A stretch of DNA of 64,000 nt from Paenibacillus sp. RC67 (GCF_030020805.1 NZ_CP125098.1:3619501-3683500); one strand, 5' to 3'; positions 46,805 to 56,186 are shown, counted from the stretch's first letter. Notes: generated by a model not told the origin, from the sequence alone. A program made the numbers and translations.

Positions 46805-46937
46805 TTTCCTCCAAAACAACCAACTTAGCAGGTGGCTTCCATCAGCCCTATAAGGTCGTACTACCAGCAACCGCCTCAAAGGTGCAATATAGGGGATTTA
46901 CAAACTTACCAGTTGATCTAAAACGGAGAACTGAAGT

Positions 46938-46987
46938 TCAATAAGCAACGAAGACACGGCTGCCGACATGTATCTGCAGCCGTTTTA
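46938..46987 (+). terminator. Terminator, right copy of the 35-bp direct repeat
   Basis: acggctgc/gcagccgt stem (46956-46963 with 46976-46983) then TTTTATG. The segment 46938-46972 repeats 44721-44755. Confidence 0.75.
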
Positions 46988-47107
46988 TGTTAATTAAACC
47001 GAGCCATTTATTGATTTATATAAGTAAGGGGAGTTTACCGAAAGTTGCAATAATATTTGCAATAGGAATGTTATATCCGTCTGAAATTTAAGGGGCGTTG
47101 GATATCA

Positions 47108-47278
47108 ATGAAATATAACATCGGCTCGATCTCGTTAGTTATATTTTTAGCTTTTGCGATAGCATTATATCAAGATAGTCAAAAAATGAAGGAACAGATA
47201 GCAGAAGCTGACTACACTTGTGACGTGAGTTCAATTTTTCGTTTTACAGGAATTGTGACAGGTAGTGAAGTTACTTAG
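47108..47278 (+). CDS. Small membrane peptide, 56 residues
   Basis: ATG about 10 nt after aagggg opens a 56-codon frame. Residues 5-22 (IGSISLVIFLAFAIALY) form a membrane helix or signal anchor, followed by charged residues (QDSQKMKEQIAEADYTCD) and a short C-terminal stretch. No homology is recognised. The amphipathic layout and ribosome site make it credible but unproven. Confidence 0.45.
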   Translation: MKYNIGSISLVIFLAFAIALYQDSQKMKEQIAEADYTCDVSSIFRFTGIVTGSEVT

Positions 47279-47453
47279 AACCAAATACCATGAACTAAGC
47301 ATTCTGACACTAAACACAATGGAGTCATGATTATAAAGCTTCGGCAATATCGAGTTGAGGCTTTTTTAACACGTAGCAAGGAGCCAAATGGGGCATAATA
47401 TCAATAGTTAATACACATAGCTGACTTTCAGTTATCTTATGAAATTAAAAACG

Positions 47454-47505
47454 TTGACAAGACACCAAAAGGTGTCCTATAATCAAAACATCACCAAATG
47501 GTGTC
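47454..47505 (+). promoter_or_regulatory. Promoter with two palindromic operators for the ArsR-type repressor
   Basis: TTGACA (47454-47459), an 18-bp spacer and TATAAT (47478-47483) form a near-perfect sigma-A promoter. GACACCAAAAGGTGTC fills the spacer (47461-47476) and ATCACCAAATGGTGTC follows the -10 (47490-47505). The ArsR protein downstream is the obvious autoregulator. Confidence 0.82.
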
Positions 47506-47545
47506 TAATCAATGAGTCAACTATATATACTTAGGAGAGCGTGTT

Positions 47546-47875
47546 GTGAGCGAGACCAACCAGTTGCGGGATGTGTATGATGCGATTGCAGATCCAACTA
47601 GGCGCCGACTGATTCGTCTGTTAGCAGAGGCAGAGGAGATACCACTTCATGAATTAACAGCACAGTTTCAAATGGGGCGTACTGCGGTATCCAAGCATTT
47701 GACAATTCTTAAAGAGGCCGGACTGGTACATGACAGAAAAGTCGGCAGAGAAACGCGTTTTAGGCTAAATGCAACTCCACTCAAAGAAATTCAAGATTGG
47801 GTGGCATTCTACAGCAAGTTCTGGGGTGTGAATTTATTGCGCTTGAACCAACTATTAGAGGAGGAAGAAGAATGA
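47546..47875 (+). CDS. ArsR-family helix-turn-helix repressor
   Basis: 109 residues, GTG start after taggagag. Winged helix: DAIADPTRRRLIRLLAEAEE, then the recognition helix region MGRTAVSKHLTILKEAGLV and the wing DRKVGRETRFRL. It lacks the cysteine metal sites of ArsR proper and belongs to the SdpR-like group that pairs with SRPBCC proteins. It overlaps the next gene by 4 bp (ATGA). Two palindromes in its promoter suggest autorepression. Confidence 0.92.
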   Translation: MSETNQLRDVYDAIADPTRRRLIRLLAEAEEIPLHELTAQFQMGRTAVSKHLTILKEAGLVHDRKVGRETRFRLNATPLKEIQDWVAFYSKFWGVNLLRLNQLLEEEEE

Positions 47876-48291
47876 GTTTAACATTATCCTTGGATTTTCA
47901 GTACGCGACATCGATCGAGAAGCTTTGGTCAGCCTTAACCGATTCAAGCAAGCTTGCCAAGTGGGTAGTCGACATCCACAATGGTCAGGCGATGGAAAAT
48001 GATTTTAAGCCAGTCGTAGGACACCGTTTTCAGTTTCGCACTCAGCCGACCGAATGGTGGAATGGAATTATTGAAGGCGAAGTGCTTATTGTGGACGCGC
48101 CTAACCGTTTATCCTATACTTGGGCCAGCGGCGAGAAACACACGGTTACCTGGACGCTTCAGGATTTAGGTAACGGAAAGGTTAACCTACATCTTGAACA
48201 AACAGGAATCTCTAATGATCAAGCTTTAAATGGTGCTAAGTATGGCTGGAGCAAATGGTGCGGCGAGCTTGAAAAGCTGTTGGAACAATAA
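47872..48291 (+). CDS. SRPBCC (AHSA1/START-like) domain protein
   Basis: 139 residues from the ATG that overlaps the ArsR stop codon. Typical opening for AHSA1-type proteins (FQYATSIEKLWSALTDSSKL AKW) and a C-terminal GWSKWCGELEKLLE helix. The hydrophobic cavity could bind a small ligand. ArsR/SRPBCC pairs are common in Firmicutes and are thought to act as a ligand-responsive switch, but the ligand is unknown. Confidence 0.88.
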   Translation: MSLTLSLDFQYATSIEKLWSALTDSSKLAKWVVDIHNGQAMENDFKPVVGHRFQFRTQPTEWWNGIIEGEVLIVDAPNRLSYTWASGEKHTVTWTLQDLGNGKVNLHLEQTGISNDQALNGAKYGWSKWCGELEKLLEQ

Positions 48292-48373
48292 CCGCACTTG
48301 GGGCTCAAAACATCTCCTCTCCCAATGATAAATTAAAGGGCACGATAGTTGAACTCTGCTTTATCCGAATCAA

Positions 48374-48412
48374 CATAAACCGGCTGCATGTAGTTTGCAG
48401 CCGGTTTATGTC
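48374..48412 (+). terminator. Terminator after the ArsR/SRPBCC operon
   Basis: A perfect 15-bp stem (48374-48388 with 48396-48410) with a 7-nt loop. The short T stretch is inside the stem; symmetric, so possibly bidirectional. Confidence 0.75.
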
Positions 48413-48606
48413 TACTTCGGTTAATCTGACAAGTTCTCGTGTTTTTGGTTCAAGTTCTCACTGATAGCGTAAAGATAAAGCTAGAATGTAATCGTCCTAT
48501 TATCTACCGGACACAGTGCAGGTTCGAGGTGCCTGACTTTCTTTACACAATGAATGGTACAATGTGAATATAAGTAGAAATTAACACTATCGGAAGGGTG
48601 TTAAAC

Positions 48607-50862
48607 ATGAGCGAATCAAATCAGGAGTATATCGTAATAACGGGTGCGAGGGAAAACAATCTCAAGAATGTATCCTTGCGCATTCCCAAGCGGAAGATCA
48701 CTATCTTCACCGGGGTATCTGGCTCCGGCAAGTCATCGATCGTTTTCGATACTATCGCCGCTGAATCCCAGCGTCTGCTGAATGAAAACTTTAGCATGTT
48801 CGTCCGCAACTTTCTGCCGCGTTTTCCGCAACCGGATGCAGACGCGATCGAAAACTTGAGTATGGCTGTTATTGTGGATCAGAAGCGGCTGGGCGGCGGT
48901 TCTCATTCCACGATGGGTACGATTACGGATATCTCTCCCATTCTTCGTCTTCTCTTTTCACGAGTGGGTCAGCCCTATGTTGGACAAGCGCATATGTTCT
49001 CGTTTAACGATCCGCAAGGTATGTGTCCCGAGTGCAATGGGATCGGTCGCAGCCTGGGCATCGATATTAGCAAGGCGCTGGACAAGTCAAAGTCCTTGAA
49101 TGAAGGGGCAATAATGCTGCCGGGCTATACGGTGAACGGCTGGGATTGGAACATGATCGTACAGTCGGGGCCTTTCGATCCCGACAAAAAGCTAAGCGAT
49201 TACTCGGATGAAGATCTGGAGCAGCTGTTGTACGGCAAGGCGAGGAAAGTTAAAATGGATTTCGCCGGGAAAGCAACGAATATTACGGTGGAAGGTGTCA
49301 TTGAAAAGTTTACCAATAAATACATCAAGCAGGATGTAAAGACGAAGTCCGAGCGCACACAACAAACTGTTGCGCCGTACATCACCGAGGGTATCTGCAC
49401 CAGCTGCCACGGCGCGAGACTCAGTCAGGCCGCGCTCAATTGCAGAATCAATGGACATAATATTGCAGAGCTGTCCTCCATGGAGGTCGGACATCTCATC
49501 CGCGTCATTCGGGAGATTGACGATCCTGTTGCCGCGCCGGTCGTCAAGTCGCTGACGGAACGGCTGCAGCATCTGGTAGATATCGGACTTGACTATTTGA
49601 TGCTGGACCGTGAGACGGATACCTTATCTGGAGGCGAGTCACAGCGTGTCAAGATGGTGAAGCACCTGAGCGGCAGTCTGGTGGATGTCACTTATATCTT
49701 CGATGAGCCTAGCGTTGGCTTGCACCCCCGTGATGTACATCGGTTAAATGGATTGCTTCAGAAGCTGCGCGACAAGGGCAATACCGTGATTGTCGTCGAG
49801 CATGATCCCGATGTAATCAAGATGGGGGATCATATTGTCGACGTCGGGCCTCACGCCGGCAGCCACGGCGGTAACATCGTGTATGAAGGAAACTTCCAAA
49901 ACCTGCTGGTTGCAGGTACGCTGACTGGTACCCATATGAAGCGGCCTTTACAGCTGAAGCAAGATTGTAGGCAGCCATCCGGCAAGATGTCCATCAAGAA
50001 TGCAACACTGCACAACCTGCGGAACGTAAGTGTAGATATTCCAACCGGAGTGCTGACAGTAGTTACGGGTGTCGCCGGCTCGGGCAAGAGTACGCTAATT
50101 AATGAAGTTTTCCTAAATCAGCATCCGGATGCGATCGTCATCGACCAATCAGCGGTAGGGGTGTCAACACGCTCGAATCCCGCGACCTACACGGGTATTA
50201 TGGATGATGTGCGCAAGGCGTTTGCTTCCGCGAACAAGGTCAACCAAGGCTTGTTCAGCTTCAACTCCAAGGGGGCTTGCGAGAACTGCCAAGGACTAGG
50301 TGTTGTGTATACAGACCTTGCATTTCTTGACAGTGTGAAGCTTCCATGCGAAGTATGCGGAGGTAGACGATTCAAGGAAGAGGTGCTCGCGTACAAGCTG
50401 AATGGCAAGTCCATTGCAGAAGTGCTAGAGATGACTGTGGAGCAGGCTTTGGATTTTTTTGAGCTAAAAGAGGTTGTGCGTAAGCTTCAGGCGATGAGTG
50501 ATGTGGGGATGAACTATATTACACTTGGCCAGCCGCTCAGCACGCTTTCGGGCGGAGAATGCCAGCGCATCAAGCTAGCAAGTGAGCTGCATAAGAAGGG
50601 AAGCATCTACGTGATGGACGAGCCAACGACCGGCCTGCATATGTCAGATATCGGGCAGCTTCTGGGGATCATGAACCGCCTCGTAGATGCAGGTAATACA
50701 GTAATCGTCATCGAGCACAACCTCGATGTGATCAGCCAAGCGGATTGGATCATCGATATGGGACCGGACGGAGGCAGCAAGGGTGGCCAGGTGGTGTTCG
50801 AGGGCACACCGGGGCAGATCATCCATGCGGAGCAGTCGATCACGGGAAGATACTTGAAGTAG
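48607..50862 (+). CDS. Short UvrA paralogue (DrrC-like ABC ATPase)
   Basis: 751 residues, against about 950 for housekeeping UvrA. Both ATPase sites are present: Walker A GVSGSGKSS near residue 36 and GVAGSGKST in the second half, with signatures LSGGESQRVKM and LSGGECQRIKLA. Zinc knuckles CPECNGIG and CENCQGLG...CEVCGG are retained. The length suggests the UvrB-binding and one insertion domain are missing, as in the UvrA2/DrrC class found with DNA-active drug producers or resistance. Start at the ATG after ggaaggg. Not in an operon with uvrB. Confidence 0.88.
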   Translation: MSESNQEYIVITGARENNLKNVSLRIPKRKITIFTGVSGSGKSSIVFDTIAAESQRLLNENFSMFVRNFLPRFPQPDADAIENLSMAVIVDQKRLGGGSHSTMGTITDISPILRLLFSRVGQPYVGQAHMFSFNDPQGMCPECNGIGRSLGIDISKALDKSKSLNEGAIMLPGYTVNGWDWNMIVQSGPFDPDKKLSDYSDEDLEQLLYGKARKVKMDFAGKATNITVEGVIEKFTNKYIKQDVKTKSERTQQTVAPYITEGICTSCHGARLSQAALNCRINGHNIAELSSMEVGHLIRVIREIDDPVAAPVVKSLTERLQHLVDIGLDYLMLDRETDTLSGGESQRVKMVKHLSGSLVDVTYIFDEPSVGLHPRDVHRLNGLLQKLRDKGNTVIVVEHDPDVIKMGDHIVDVGPHAGSHGGNIVYEGNFQNLLVAGTLTGTHMKRPLQLKQDCRQPSGKMSIKNATLHNLRNVSVDIPTGVLTVVTGVAGSGKSTLINEVFLNQHPDAIVIDQSAVGVSTRSNPATYTGIMDDVRKAFASANKVNQGLFSFNSKGACENCQGLGVVYTDLAFLDSVKLPCEVCGGRRFKEEVLAYKLNGKSIAEVLEMTVEQALDFFELKEVVRKLQAMSDVGMNYITLGQPLSTLSGGECQRIKLASELHKKGSIYVMDEPTTGLHMSDIGQLLGIMNRLVDAGNTVIVIEHNLDVISQADWIIDMGPDGGSKGGQVVFEGTPGQIIHAEQSITGRYLK

Positions 50863-51024
50863 GCTTTAAAGCCACTTTAGTAGGGATTCGTAATTTCTTA
50901 TCATGACAAGAAGCACAAGCAATATGAGGTTAAACTTGCGGATGCTGAGCCAAGGGATACCAGCAGAATCTGTAGCCTTTGACTTAAGTTACAGGCAATA
51001 GTTATCCTATCGGAAGAACCTCTT

Positions 51025-51071
51025 ACCAAAAGAAGCATTCAGACCTGGGGGTCTGAAATGCTTCTTTTGGT
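51025..51071. terminator. Long convergent terminator
   Basis: A 20-bp arm at 51025-51044 pairs with 51051-51071 (one bulged A) around a ctgggg loop. It lies between two convergent genes and can serve both. Confidence 0.8.
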
Positions 51072-51080
51072 TTGGTCGTT

Positions 51081-52442
51081 TCATACGGAAACGATCTTTC
51101 TTCTTACGAAACGTTTGTCTGCCCAATAAAGGACGATGAGAGACAACAAACCTACACCGATCGGTATACCGAACGCTTCGTACGAAAAAGGGGCTCCGTC
51201 AAGCTCAAGCTGCTTTGTTGCGCGGTACTCAAGCCGCTTGGCGGCGAATTTCGCCGTCCAGATATCTTCCTGTTTCGCTAGGTCTTCAAACGCAGGCTCC
51301 ATCGCGAATCGATCCGGCGCATCACTGTGCAAGAAAAGTTTATTAGCCTTTCCGCCGTTCTCGTTCCAGTTTCGGATATCGCCCGCAGCGCGTGTCTTAA
51401 CGTCCTGCCCCACAAAAATCATTTTGTCGAGTTTCGGAGCATCCGTTATTTGATACCGGGCAATCAGATTAAGACCGTGCTGGGTAATGACTGGCTCGCG
51501 TTTGCTTGAGATAGTTAATGTTGTCGTCGTACCTGAAGCCCCGTAAGTGTCAAAAGCTGAGGATAACATCAACTCGTCTGCTCCGTCATACAGCAGAACC
51601 CCGTTCTTTTTCTTGCTCCATTGAAAAGCGTTGTTCAAAACATAGACGATATCGTTCAATCCAGCAGTAAAAGGCTTCATTTGCGGATGCTGAACAAAAT
51701 CGTAGGAGGGGTAGTTCATTTCTTTGGCTACTTTCTCCGCTGCCGGCTCTCCTATTTGCTTGGATATGACGTACAGCGTGGCATCTATACCCGAAGTAAG
51801 TCCAGCGGAGGAGACAATGTTGCCATCAGGCACGTATCGCTGATCCCTTTTCCAACTAATCTCGGTATATTTTTTTCTAATCTGCCAATATCTCCCCAAT
51901 GCGTTGCCGCAGCTTTCCCGTTCAGCAGGCCGGTATCCGCCAAATTTTCCGCCCCATTGCAGATGGACAATAAGATCGTTTCCTTGCCAGAGTGCTTCCT
52001 TATCCAATCGCGGACAGGCTTGTATTTTGCCTCATCCAAAATTGGCATGAAAGGGATCACGATGATATCCGGACCTTTGACCGTCAATTTGTCCAACTCA
52101 TCGAAAGTGTAATGCGGTACGACATCAAGTCCGCCCGTCAATGATTTGATGTTTTTATCGTGGGCTGCTGCAAACACATTGTATGAGCCCGTCAACGAGA
52201 ACATTTCGTAGGGGACGAGAAAATCGAACACCTCTGTCACTTCATTCGATAAAATAACGGCCACTGTCGGCTTCTTTGAATTATAAACGGGAGCTGGGAG
52301 GCTTTGTATGGAAGCAGGAACCGGCTTATCGTAAACCGACATGGCCTCCTGCATTGTACTCGCAAAACCGATCGCACCGGATCCTCCCACTACCAGAACA
52401 AATACGCCCACATACACGATGAAACGCCAAACTTTTTTTCAA
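51081..52442 (-). pseudogene. DJ-1/PfpI-domain membrane protein, broken by two A-run frameshifts
   Basis: A plausible start is TTG at 52442, about 8 nt after gggtgag: with one A removed from the A7 run (52433-52439) it reads MKKVWRFIVYVGVFVLVVGG, a membrane anchor. The DJ-1/PfpI domain follows (TVAVILSNEVTEVFDFLVPYE ... LLSICNGAENLADTGLL, nucleophile-elbow cysteine). At the A7 run near 51870-51876 the frame shifts; adding one A gives LEKKYTEISWKRDQRYVPDG and continues to a C-terminal helix (IGVGLLSLIVLYW). The repaired protein has about 450 residues. Function unknown; relatives are GlxA-like. Confidence 0.78.
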
Positions 52443-52905
52443 TTGTCTTCTCACCCTTTTTCTCGATAGTTAATTATTAAATGTTATTTACTTTCATAAT
52501 TAGAGTATAAGGAGAGAAGGCAAATTAATAAACTAGCCCGAAGACTACATTTTTCCAAGACTAAGGTCCAGCTAATGGATTTTTTCTCCAAACAGCGACC
52601 GAATGCTTCTTATATAATCATAATTGCCCGGCCCTTTTCTGAATATGACTCAAGCGGGCTATTCGCATAACGCTTGCGGAGCTTATTAGATTTATTAGAA
52701 TTACTAGAAGTACTAGAATTACCCATGCTTGATACGGTTATGATGAAGCTTTCAGTACGATAGGTAGCATCATTTCGTTGACGGAAAGAATTGTTTAAAA
52801 TAACCGCGAAAATTATGGTAAAGTAAAGTGTGGTGAAGTTTGGTATTTTTTTCAAATTCGTGATGTAGAGGCAGTGCTATTTGAAAAACGAGGGGGTGGG
52901 TGACC
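52443..52905. other. Non-coding interval
   Basis: No convincing gene. A minus-strand 38-codon frame (52726-52610, MGNSSTSSNSNKSNKLRKRY and so on) is low-complexity and lacks a ribosome site. AT-rich promoter-like DNA lies near 52790-52860. Confidence 0.4.
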
Positions 52906-53127
52906 GTGTTTAAAGATGGCGAGAACATTTTGGAGACGGGCGAGATTATTACGGTGAACGTGTACAAGGTCAGTCATGATCAGAAAGAAATGCTCGAACG
53001 TCAGGCAGAAGAAAGGGTCACAAAGGCTCGCGAGGAAGCATTGACTAAGATTCGCGAACGATATACGCAAAGAATGAAGAAATCGGAAAGTCGGCCAACT
53101 GACTCCGACGACGGGACGAAGGAATAA
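52906..53127 (+). CDS. Small charged hypothetical protein
   Basis: 73 residues from the GTG nine nt after gaggggg (another GTG lies 6 nt earlier). The first 25 residues look like strands (GENILETGEIITVNVYKV). The rest is a highly charged helix (MLERQAEERVTKAREEALTK) ending in an acidic tail. No membrane segment. The family is not recognised. Probably a real gene: a good ribosome site and a terminator 120 bp later. Confidence 0.55.
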   Translation: MFKDGENILETGEIITVNVYKVSHDQKEMLERQAEERVTKAREEALTKIRERYTQRMKKSESRPTDSDDGTKE

Positions 53128-53247
53128 TGACAGAATTGAAATTTATAATGCAAAATGCTATTTGGTTCTCCCGAAGCAATTCCTCGGAAAGTAGCAGTCA
53201 TTTCTACTATTGAGGCGGAACATAGAAATATGTAAGAGCGTAATACC

Positions 53248-53281
53248 AAGGCACGAGCTTAATAGAGCTCTTGCCTTTTCT
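53248..53281 (+). terminator. Terminator after the small charged protein
   Basis: An 11-bp stem with one mismatch (53248-53259 with 53266-53277), ending in TTTT. Confidence 0.65.
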
Positions 53282-53458
53282 GTTTGTTGAAGCATAAATA
53301 TTGTATTATGTTACTTTTCTGGGAAAGAGACAAGAAGAAATAATGAAGCCTTAATCCAGTTAGGCGTTATAATATATATATTGTTCTGTTCATCCTATCC
53401 GTGATTGTATGGCTCTACTATCAGGATCCGAAGACTTATTGCAATGGAGGCTTAGATT

Positions 53459-55114
53459 GTGAATAACGTTGTTGATTCAGAGTGGGCGGAATCCCACTTT
53501 CCGTTATATACCGCTGACAGTATTATTTCGCTGTATGGCACCTCGAATCTGCCTATCTATAAGATTAATGAGAGTTTAACCGTCCTGATCGCAATTGCCA
53601 GCGGCAAGGGCGTCCTTAAGACCGATGATCAAATGTATGAGCTTATAGAAGGGAGCGTCATCCTTCTCCCAGCGCATAGCCGCGCCACTCTGATTGCAAA
53701 TCTTCTGCACCCATTCCATGCTTACATGCTTATAATCACTACCAGGGAGCAGGGGAGGCTTCTGCCTGGCTCAATGACGCGAAAAAGCGATGTGGTCTCC
53801 AATTCCCTGGTTCATTTTTTCCCTAATGAGCCTGCGATAGTGACCAATATGGAGGAGCTTTATGTCCATCGATTACCCGGAAGTGAAATTCGTCATGTGC
53901 AGAATCAAATTGTGTTTCACCAAATCATTCTGCAATTGCTGGAAACGCAGAAGGCTAGGTATGCGGCAATTGAACAGCCATCTATGGAACGCAGCATTAC
54001 TTACTTGGAGAACCACTATAGCGATAAAATAACACGTGAGTTGTTAGCTGAGATTGCAGGTGTAAGCCGATCACACTATTCGATTCTTTTTAAACAGCTT
54101 ACCGACTTCTCGCCTAATGAGTACTTGTCTCGACTGCGTGTTCATCGAGCCAAGGAGTTATTAATTAGCGGCTCTGGCACGCTTAGGGAGATTGCGCTGA
54201 AGGTCGGTTACAAGGACGAGTTTTATCTAAGCCGTCGCTTTAAGCAGAAGACCGGAGCCGCGCCTTCAGCTTACGGCCGCGCTTCCTTCCAGCGAGTAGC
54301 CGTATTGCTTACGCCTTACGCCAGCCATTTACTGCTGCTTGGATTAGAACCTTCTGTCGTCATCTCAGACAGCAGCGAATATGTGAATTCGTCCGATCTT
54401 GAGCCTCCGCAAAAGATGATTTTCATCAATGCCACTTGTTCAGTAGAGCAGGTGAAGTCATTATTACTCGATAACAACATCGAGCTGATTATTGCGGCAA
54501 GTCAGCATTTGTATCAATATGGGATGCATGCTGAACAATTACGCGCTGTAGCGCCTATTGTGGAAATTTCATGGATGGAAATTGGATGGAAAGAGCACCT
54601 GCGTCTTATCGCCCGGGTTATTCAGAGAAGGGATCAGGCAGAGCAATGGTTAAAGGACTTTGAGAAAGAGGAACATGCATCCCGTTCACTGGTGAAGCAA
54701 AGCGGAGCCGCGAATGAAATCATCTCAATTCTGGTTATTAAACCTGAGCAATTGCTCGTGTACGGAGCACGTAATGTCGGATATGTGTTGTATCAATCGC
54801 TAGGGCTACAACCTCCTGCAAGGATCAAGCAGGGGATAGATGAGCGCGGAGATCAATTTCATTCCATTCCCATTGAGATATCGGAGCTCGCAGAATATGC
54901 AGGGGATCGGATACTGGTTATCGTGTTCCCGGATATTAAAGGTTCCACCGCGCATTCTGAGGCTGTATTTAAGTCTACTTATTGGTACAAGCTTCCCGCC
55001 GTTCAGCGGAACGCTGTGCATCTGCTTGATAGGGATGCATGGATCCCTTATAACCCGGTTTCTATTCGTTTGCAGCTTCAACGCGCCGTAGCATTATTTA
55101 CAAACGACCAATAG
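53459..55114 (+). CDS. AraC-type regulator with siderophore-binding domain (Btr-like)
   Basis: 551 residues, GTG start after ggagg. An N-terminal cupin-like segment (about 30-110), an AraC double helix-turn-helix at about 175-275 (LLAEIAGVSRSHYSILFKQL, IALKVGYKDEFYLSRRFKQK) and a C-terminal periplasmic-binding-type domain (about 285-551) as in FeuA. This is the layout of Bacillus Btr (YbbB), which activates siderophore uptake when the ferric siderophore binds its C-terminal domain. The siderophore-binding lipoprotein lies 127 bp downstream, its likely target. Confidence 0.9.
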   Translation: MNNVVDSEWAESHFPLYTADSIISLYGTSNLPIYKINESLTVLIAIASGKGVLKTDDQMYELIEGSVILLPAHSRATLIANLLHPFHAYMLIITTREQGRLLPGSMTRKSDVVSNSLVHFFPNEPAIVTNMEELYVHRLPGSEIRHVQNQIVFHQIILQLLETQKARYAAIEQPSMERSITYLENHYSDKITRELLAEIAGVSRSHYSILFKQLTDFSPNEYLSRLRVHRAKELLISGSGTLREIALKVGYKDEFYLSRRFKQKTGAAPSAYGRASFQRVAVLLTPYASHLLLLGLEPSVVISDSSEYVNSSDLEPPQKMIFINATCSVEQVKSLLLDNNIELIIAASQHLYQYGMHAEQLRAVAPIVEISWMEIGWKEHLRLIARVIQRRDQAEQWLKDFEKEEHASRSLVKQSGAANEIISILVIKPEQLLVYGARNVGYVLYQSLGLQPPARIKQGIDERGDQFHSIPIEISELAEYAGDRILVIVFPDIKGSTAHSEAVFKSTYWYKLPAVQRNAVHLLDRDAWIPYNPVSIRLQLQRAVALFTNDQ

Positions 55115-55184
55115 TCCAAGTCAATTTTCCAACAAAAAGGCATGGATTAGCGCATAATGTATCCCTATAATTGCTTTATGGAAA

Positions 55185-55199
55185 TGAGAATGATTTTCA
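55185..55199 (+). promoter_or_regulatory. Fur box before the siderophore-binding lipoprotein
   Basis: TGAGAATGATTTTCA matches the Bacillus 7-1-7 Fur consensus TGATAATNATTATCA at 12 of 14 defined positions. Located 43 bp before the start codon, it fits iron repression. Confidence 0.8.
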
Positions 55200-55241
55200 T
55201 ATTCAAGTAAGATAGCAATAGAAAAGGGTGAGAGTCATCTT

Positions 55242-56186
55242 ATGAAAAAGCTTTACGTTCCATTCGTTCTGTTCCTGCTTCTTCTTCTGAGTGCTTGCGG
55301 TGGCAATCAGAATAAGACCGATCAAGTAAACAGCCCGTCCCACGCGTCTTCATCAACAGCCTCGTCTGCCGACACCTTTACATATCAATCCGAGGATGGA
55401 CCGGTAGAAGTTCCGACCCATCCACAGCGCGTTGTTGTACTCACGCGATTCTTAACGGGTAATGTGATGGCGCTTGGTGTGCCACTTGTCGGCGTAGACG
55501 AAATGTCCAAGGCCAACCCAAATTTCAAAGAGAAGCTAGCAGGCACAGAGGCCGTTACGGACGAAAGTCTTGAGAAGATCATCGAGTTGAATCCGGATCT
55601 AATTATTGGGCTCTCCGATATTAAAAATATCGACAAATTCAAGAAAATCGCGCCTACAGTTACTTACACCTATGGCAAAGTCAATTTCTTAACGCAGCAG
55701 CTTGAAATCGGCAAGTTATTGAATAAAGAAAAGGAAGCCCAAGCCTGGGTTGATGATTTTAATGCGCGAACCAAGAAAGTCGGAGAAGAGATCAAGGCGA
55801 AGATTGGTGCGAATGCAACGGTCTCAGTTATCGAAACGTTTAATAAGCAACTCTATGTTTATGGTGATAACTTTGGTCGTGGAACAGAAATCCTCTATCA
55901 GCAATTCAAGCTCGGTATGCCTGAGAAAGTCAAGGCAGCAACGAAGAAAGATGGTTTTTTTGCCGTATCAACGGAAGTTCTGAAGGATTTCACCGGTGAC
56001 TATGTCATTTTCAGCAAAAACGCAGATGAAGACAACTCGTTCCAGAATACAGAGACGTATAAGAATATTCCTGCAGTCAAGAATCAACATGTCTTTGAAG
56101 CCGACGCTAAGGCTTTCTACTTTAACGATCCGCTAAGCATGGAATACCAATTGCAATTTTTCATTCACAGTTTTCTCGGCAAATAA
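55242..56186 (+). CDS. Ferric siderophore-binding lipoprotein (FeuA-like)
   Basis: 314 residues. The N-terminal signal ends in the lipobox LLSAC (Cys19 or so), with a Ser/Thr-rich linker (SHASSSTASSADTF) after it. The class III binding fold follows: HPQRVVVLTRFLTGNVMALG, then LEKIIELNPDLIIGLSD and a long backbone helix. It captures ferric siderophore outside the membrane and hands it to a permease. No FeuB/FeuC-type permease follows; a terminator comes instead, so it must use a permease encoded elsewhere. A Fur box precedes it. Confidence 0.92.
   Translation: MKKLYVPFVLFLLLLLSACGGNQNKTDQVNSPSHASSSTASSADTFTYQSEDGPVEVPTHPQRVVVLTRFLTGNVMALGVPLVGVDEMSKANPNFKEKLAGTEAVTDESLEKIIELNPDLIIGLSDIKNIDKFKKIAPTVTYTYGKVNFLTQQLEIGKLLNKEKEAQAWVDDFNARTKKVGEEIKAKIGANATVSVIETFNKQLYVYGDNFGRGTEILYQQFKLGMPEKVKAATKKDGFFAVSTEVLKDFTGDYVIFSKNADEDNSFQNTETYKNIPAVKNQHVFEADAKAFYFNDPLSMEYQLQFFIHSFLGK

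Noticed and set aside
50863..51024. Small frames between the UvrA paralogue and the convergent terminator
   Set aside because: A 32-codon frame at 50904 and an overlapping one have no ribosome site and no recognisable homology.
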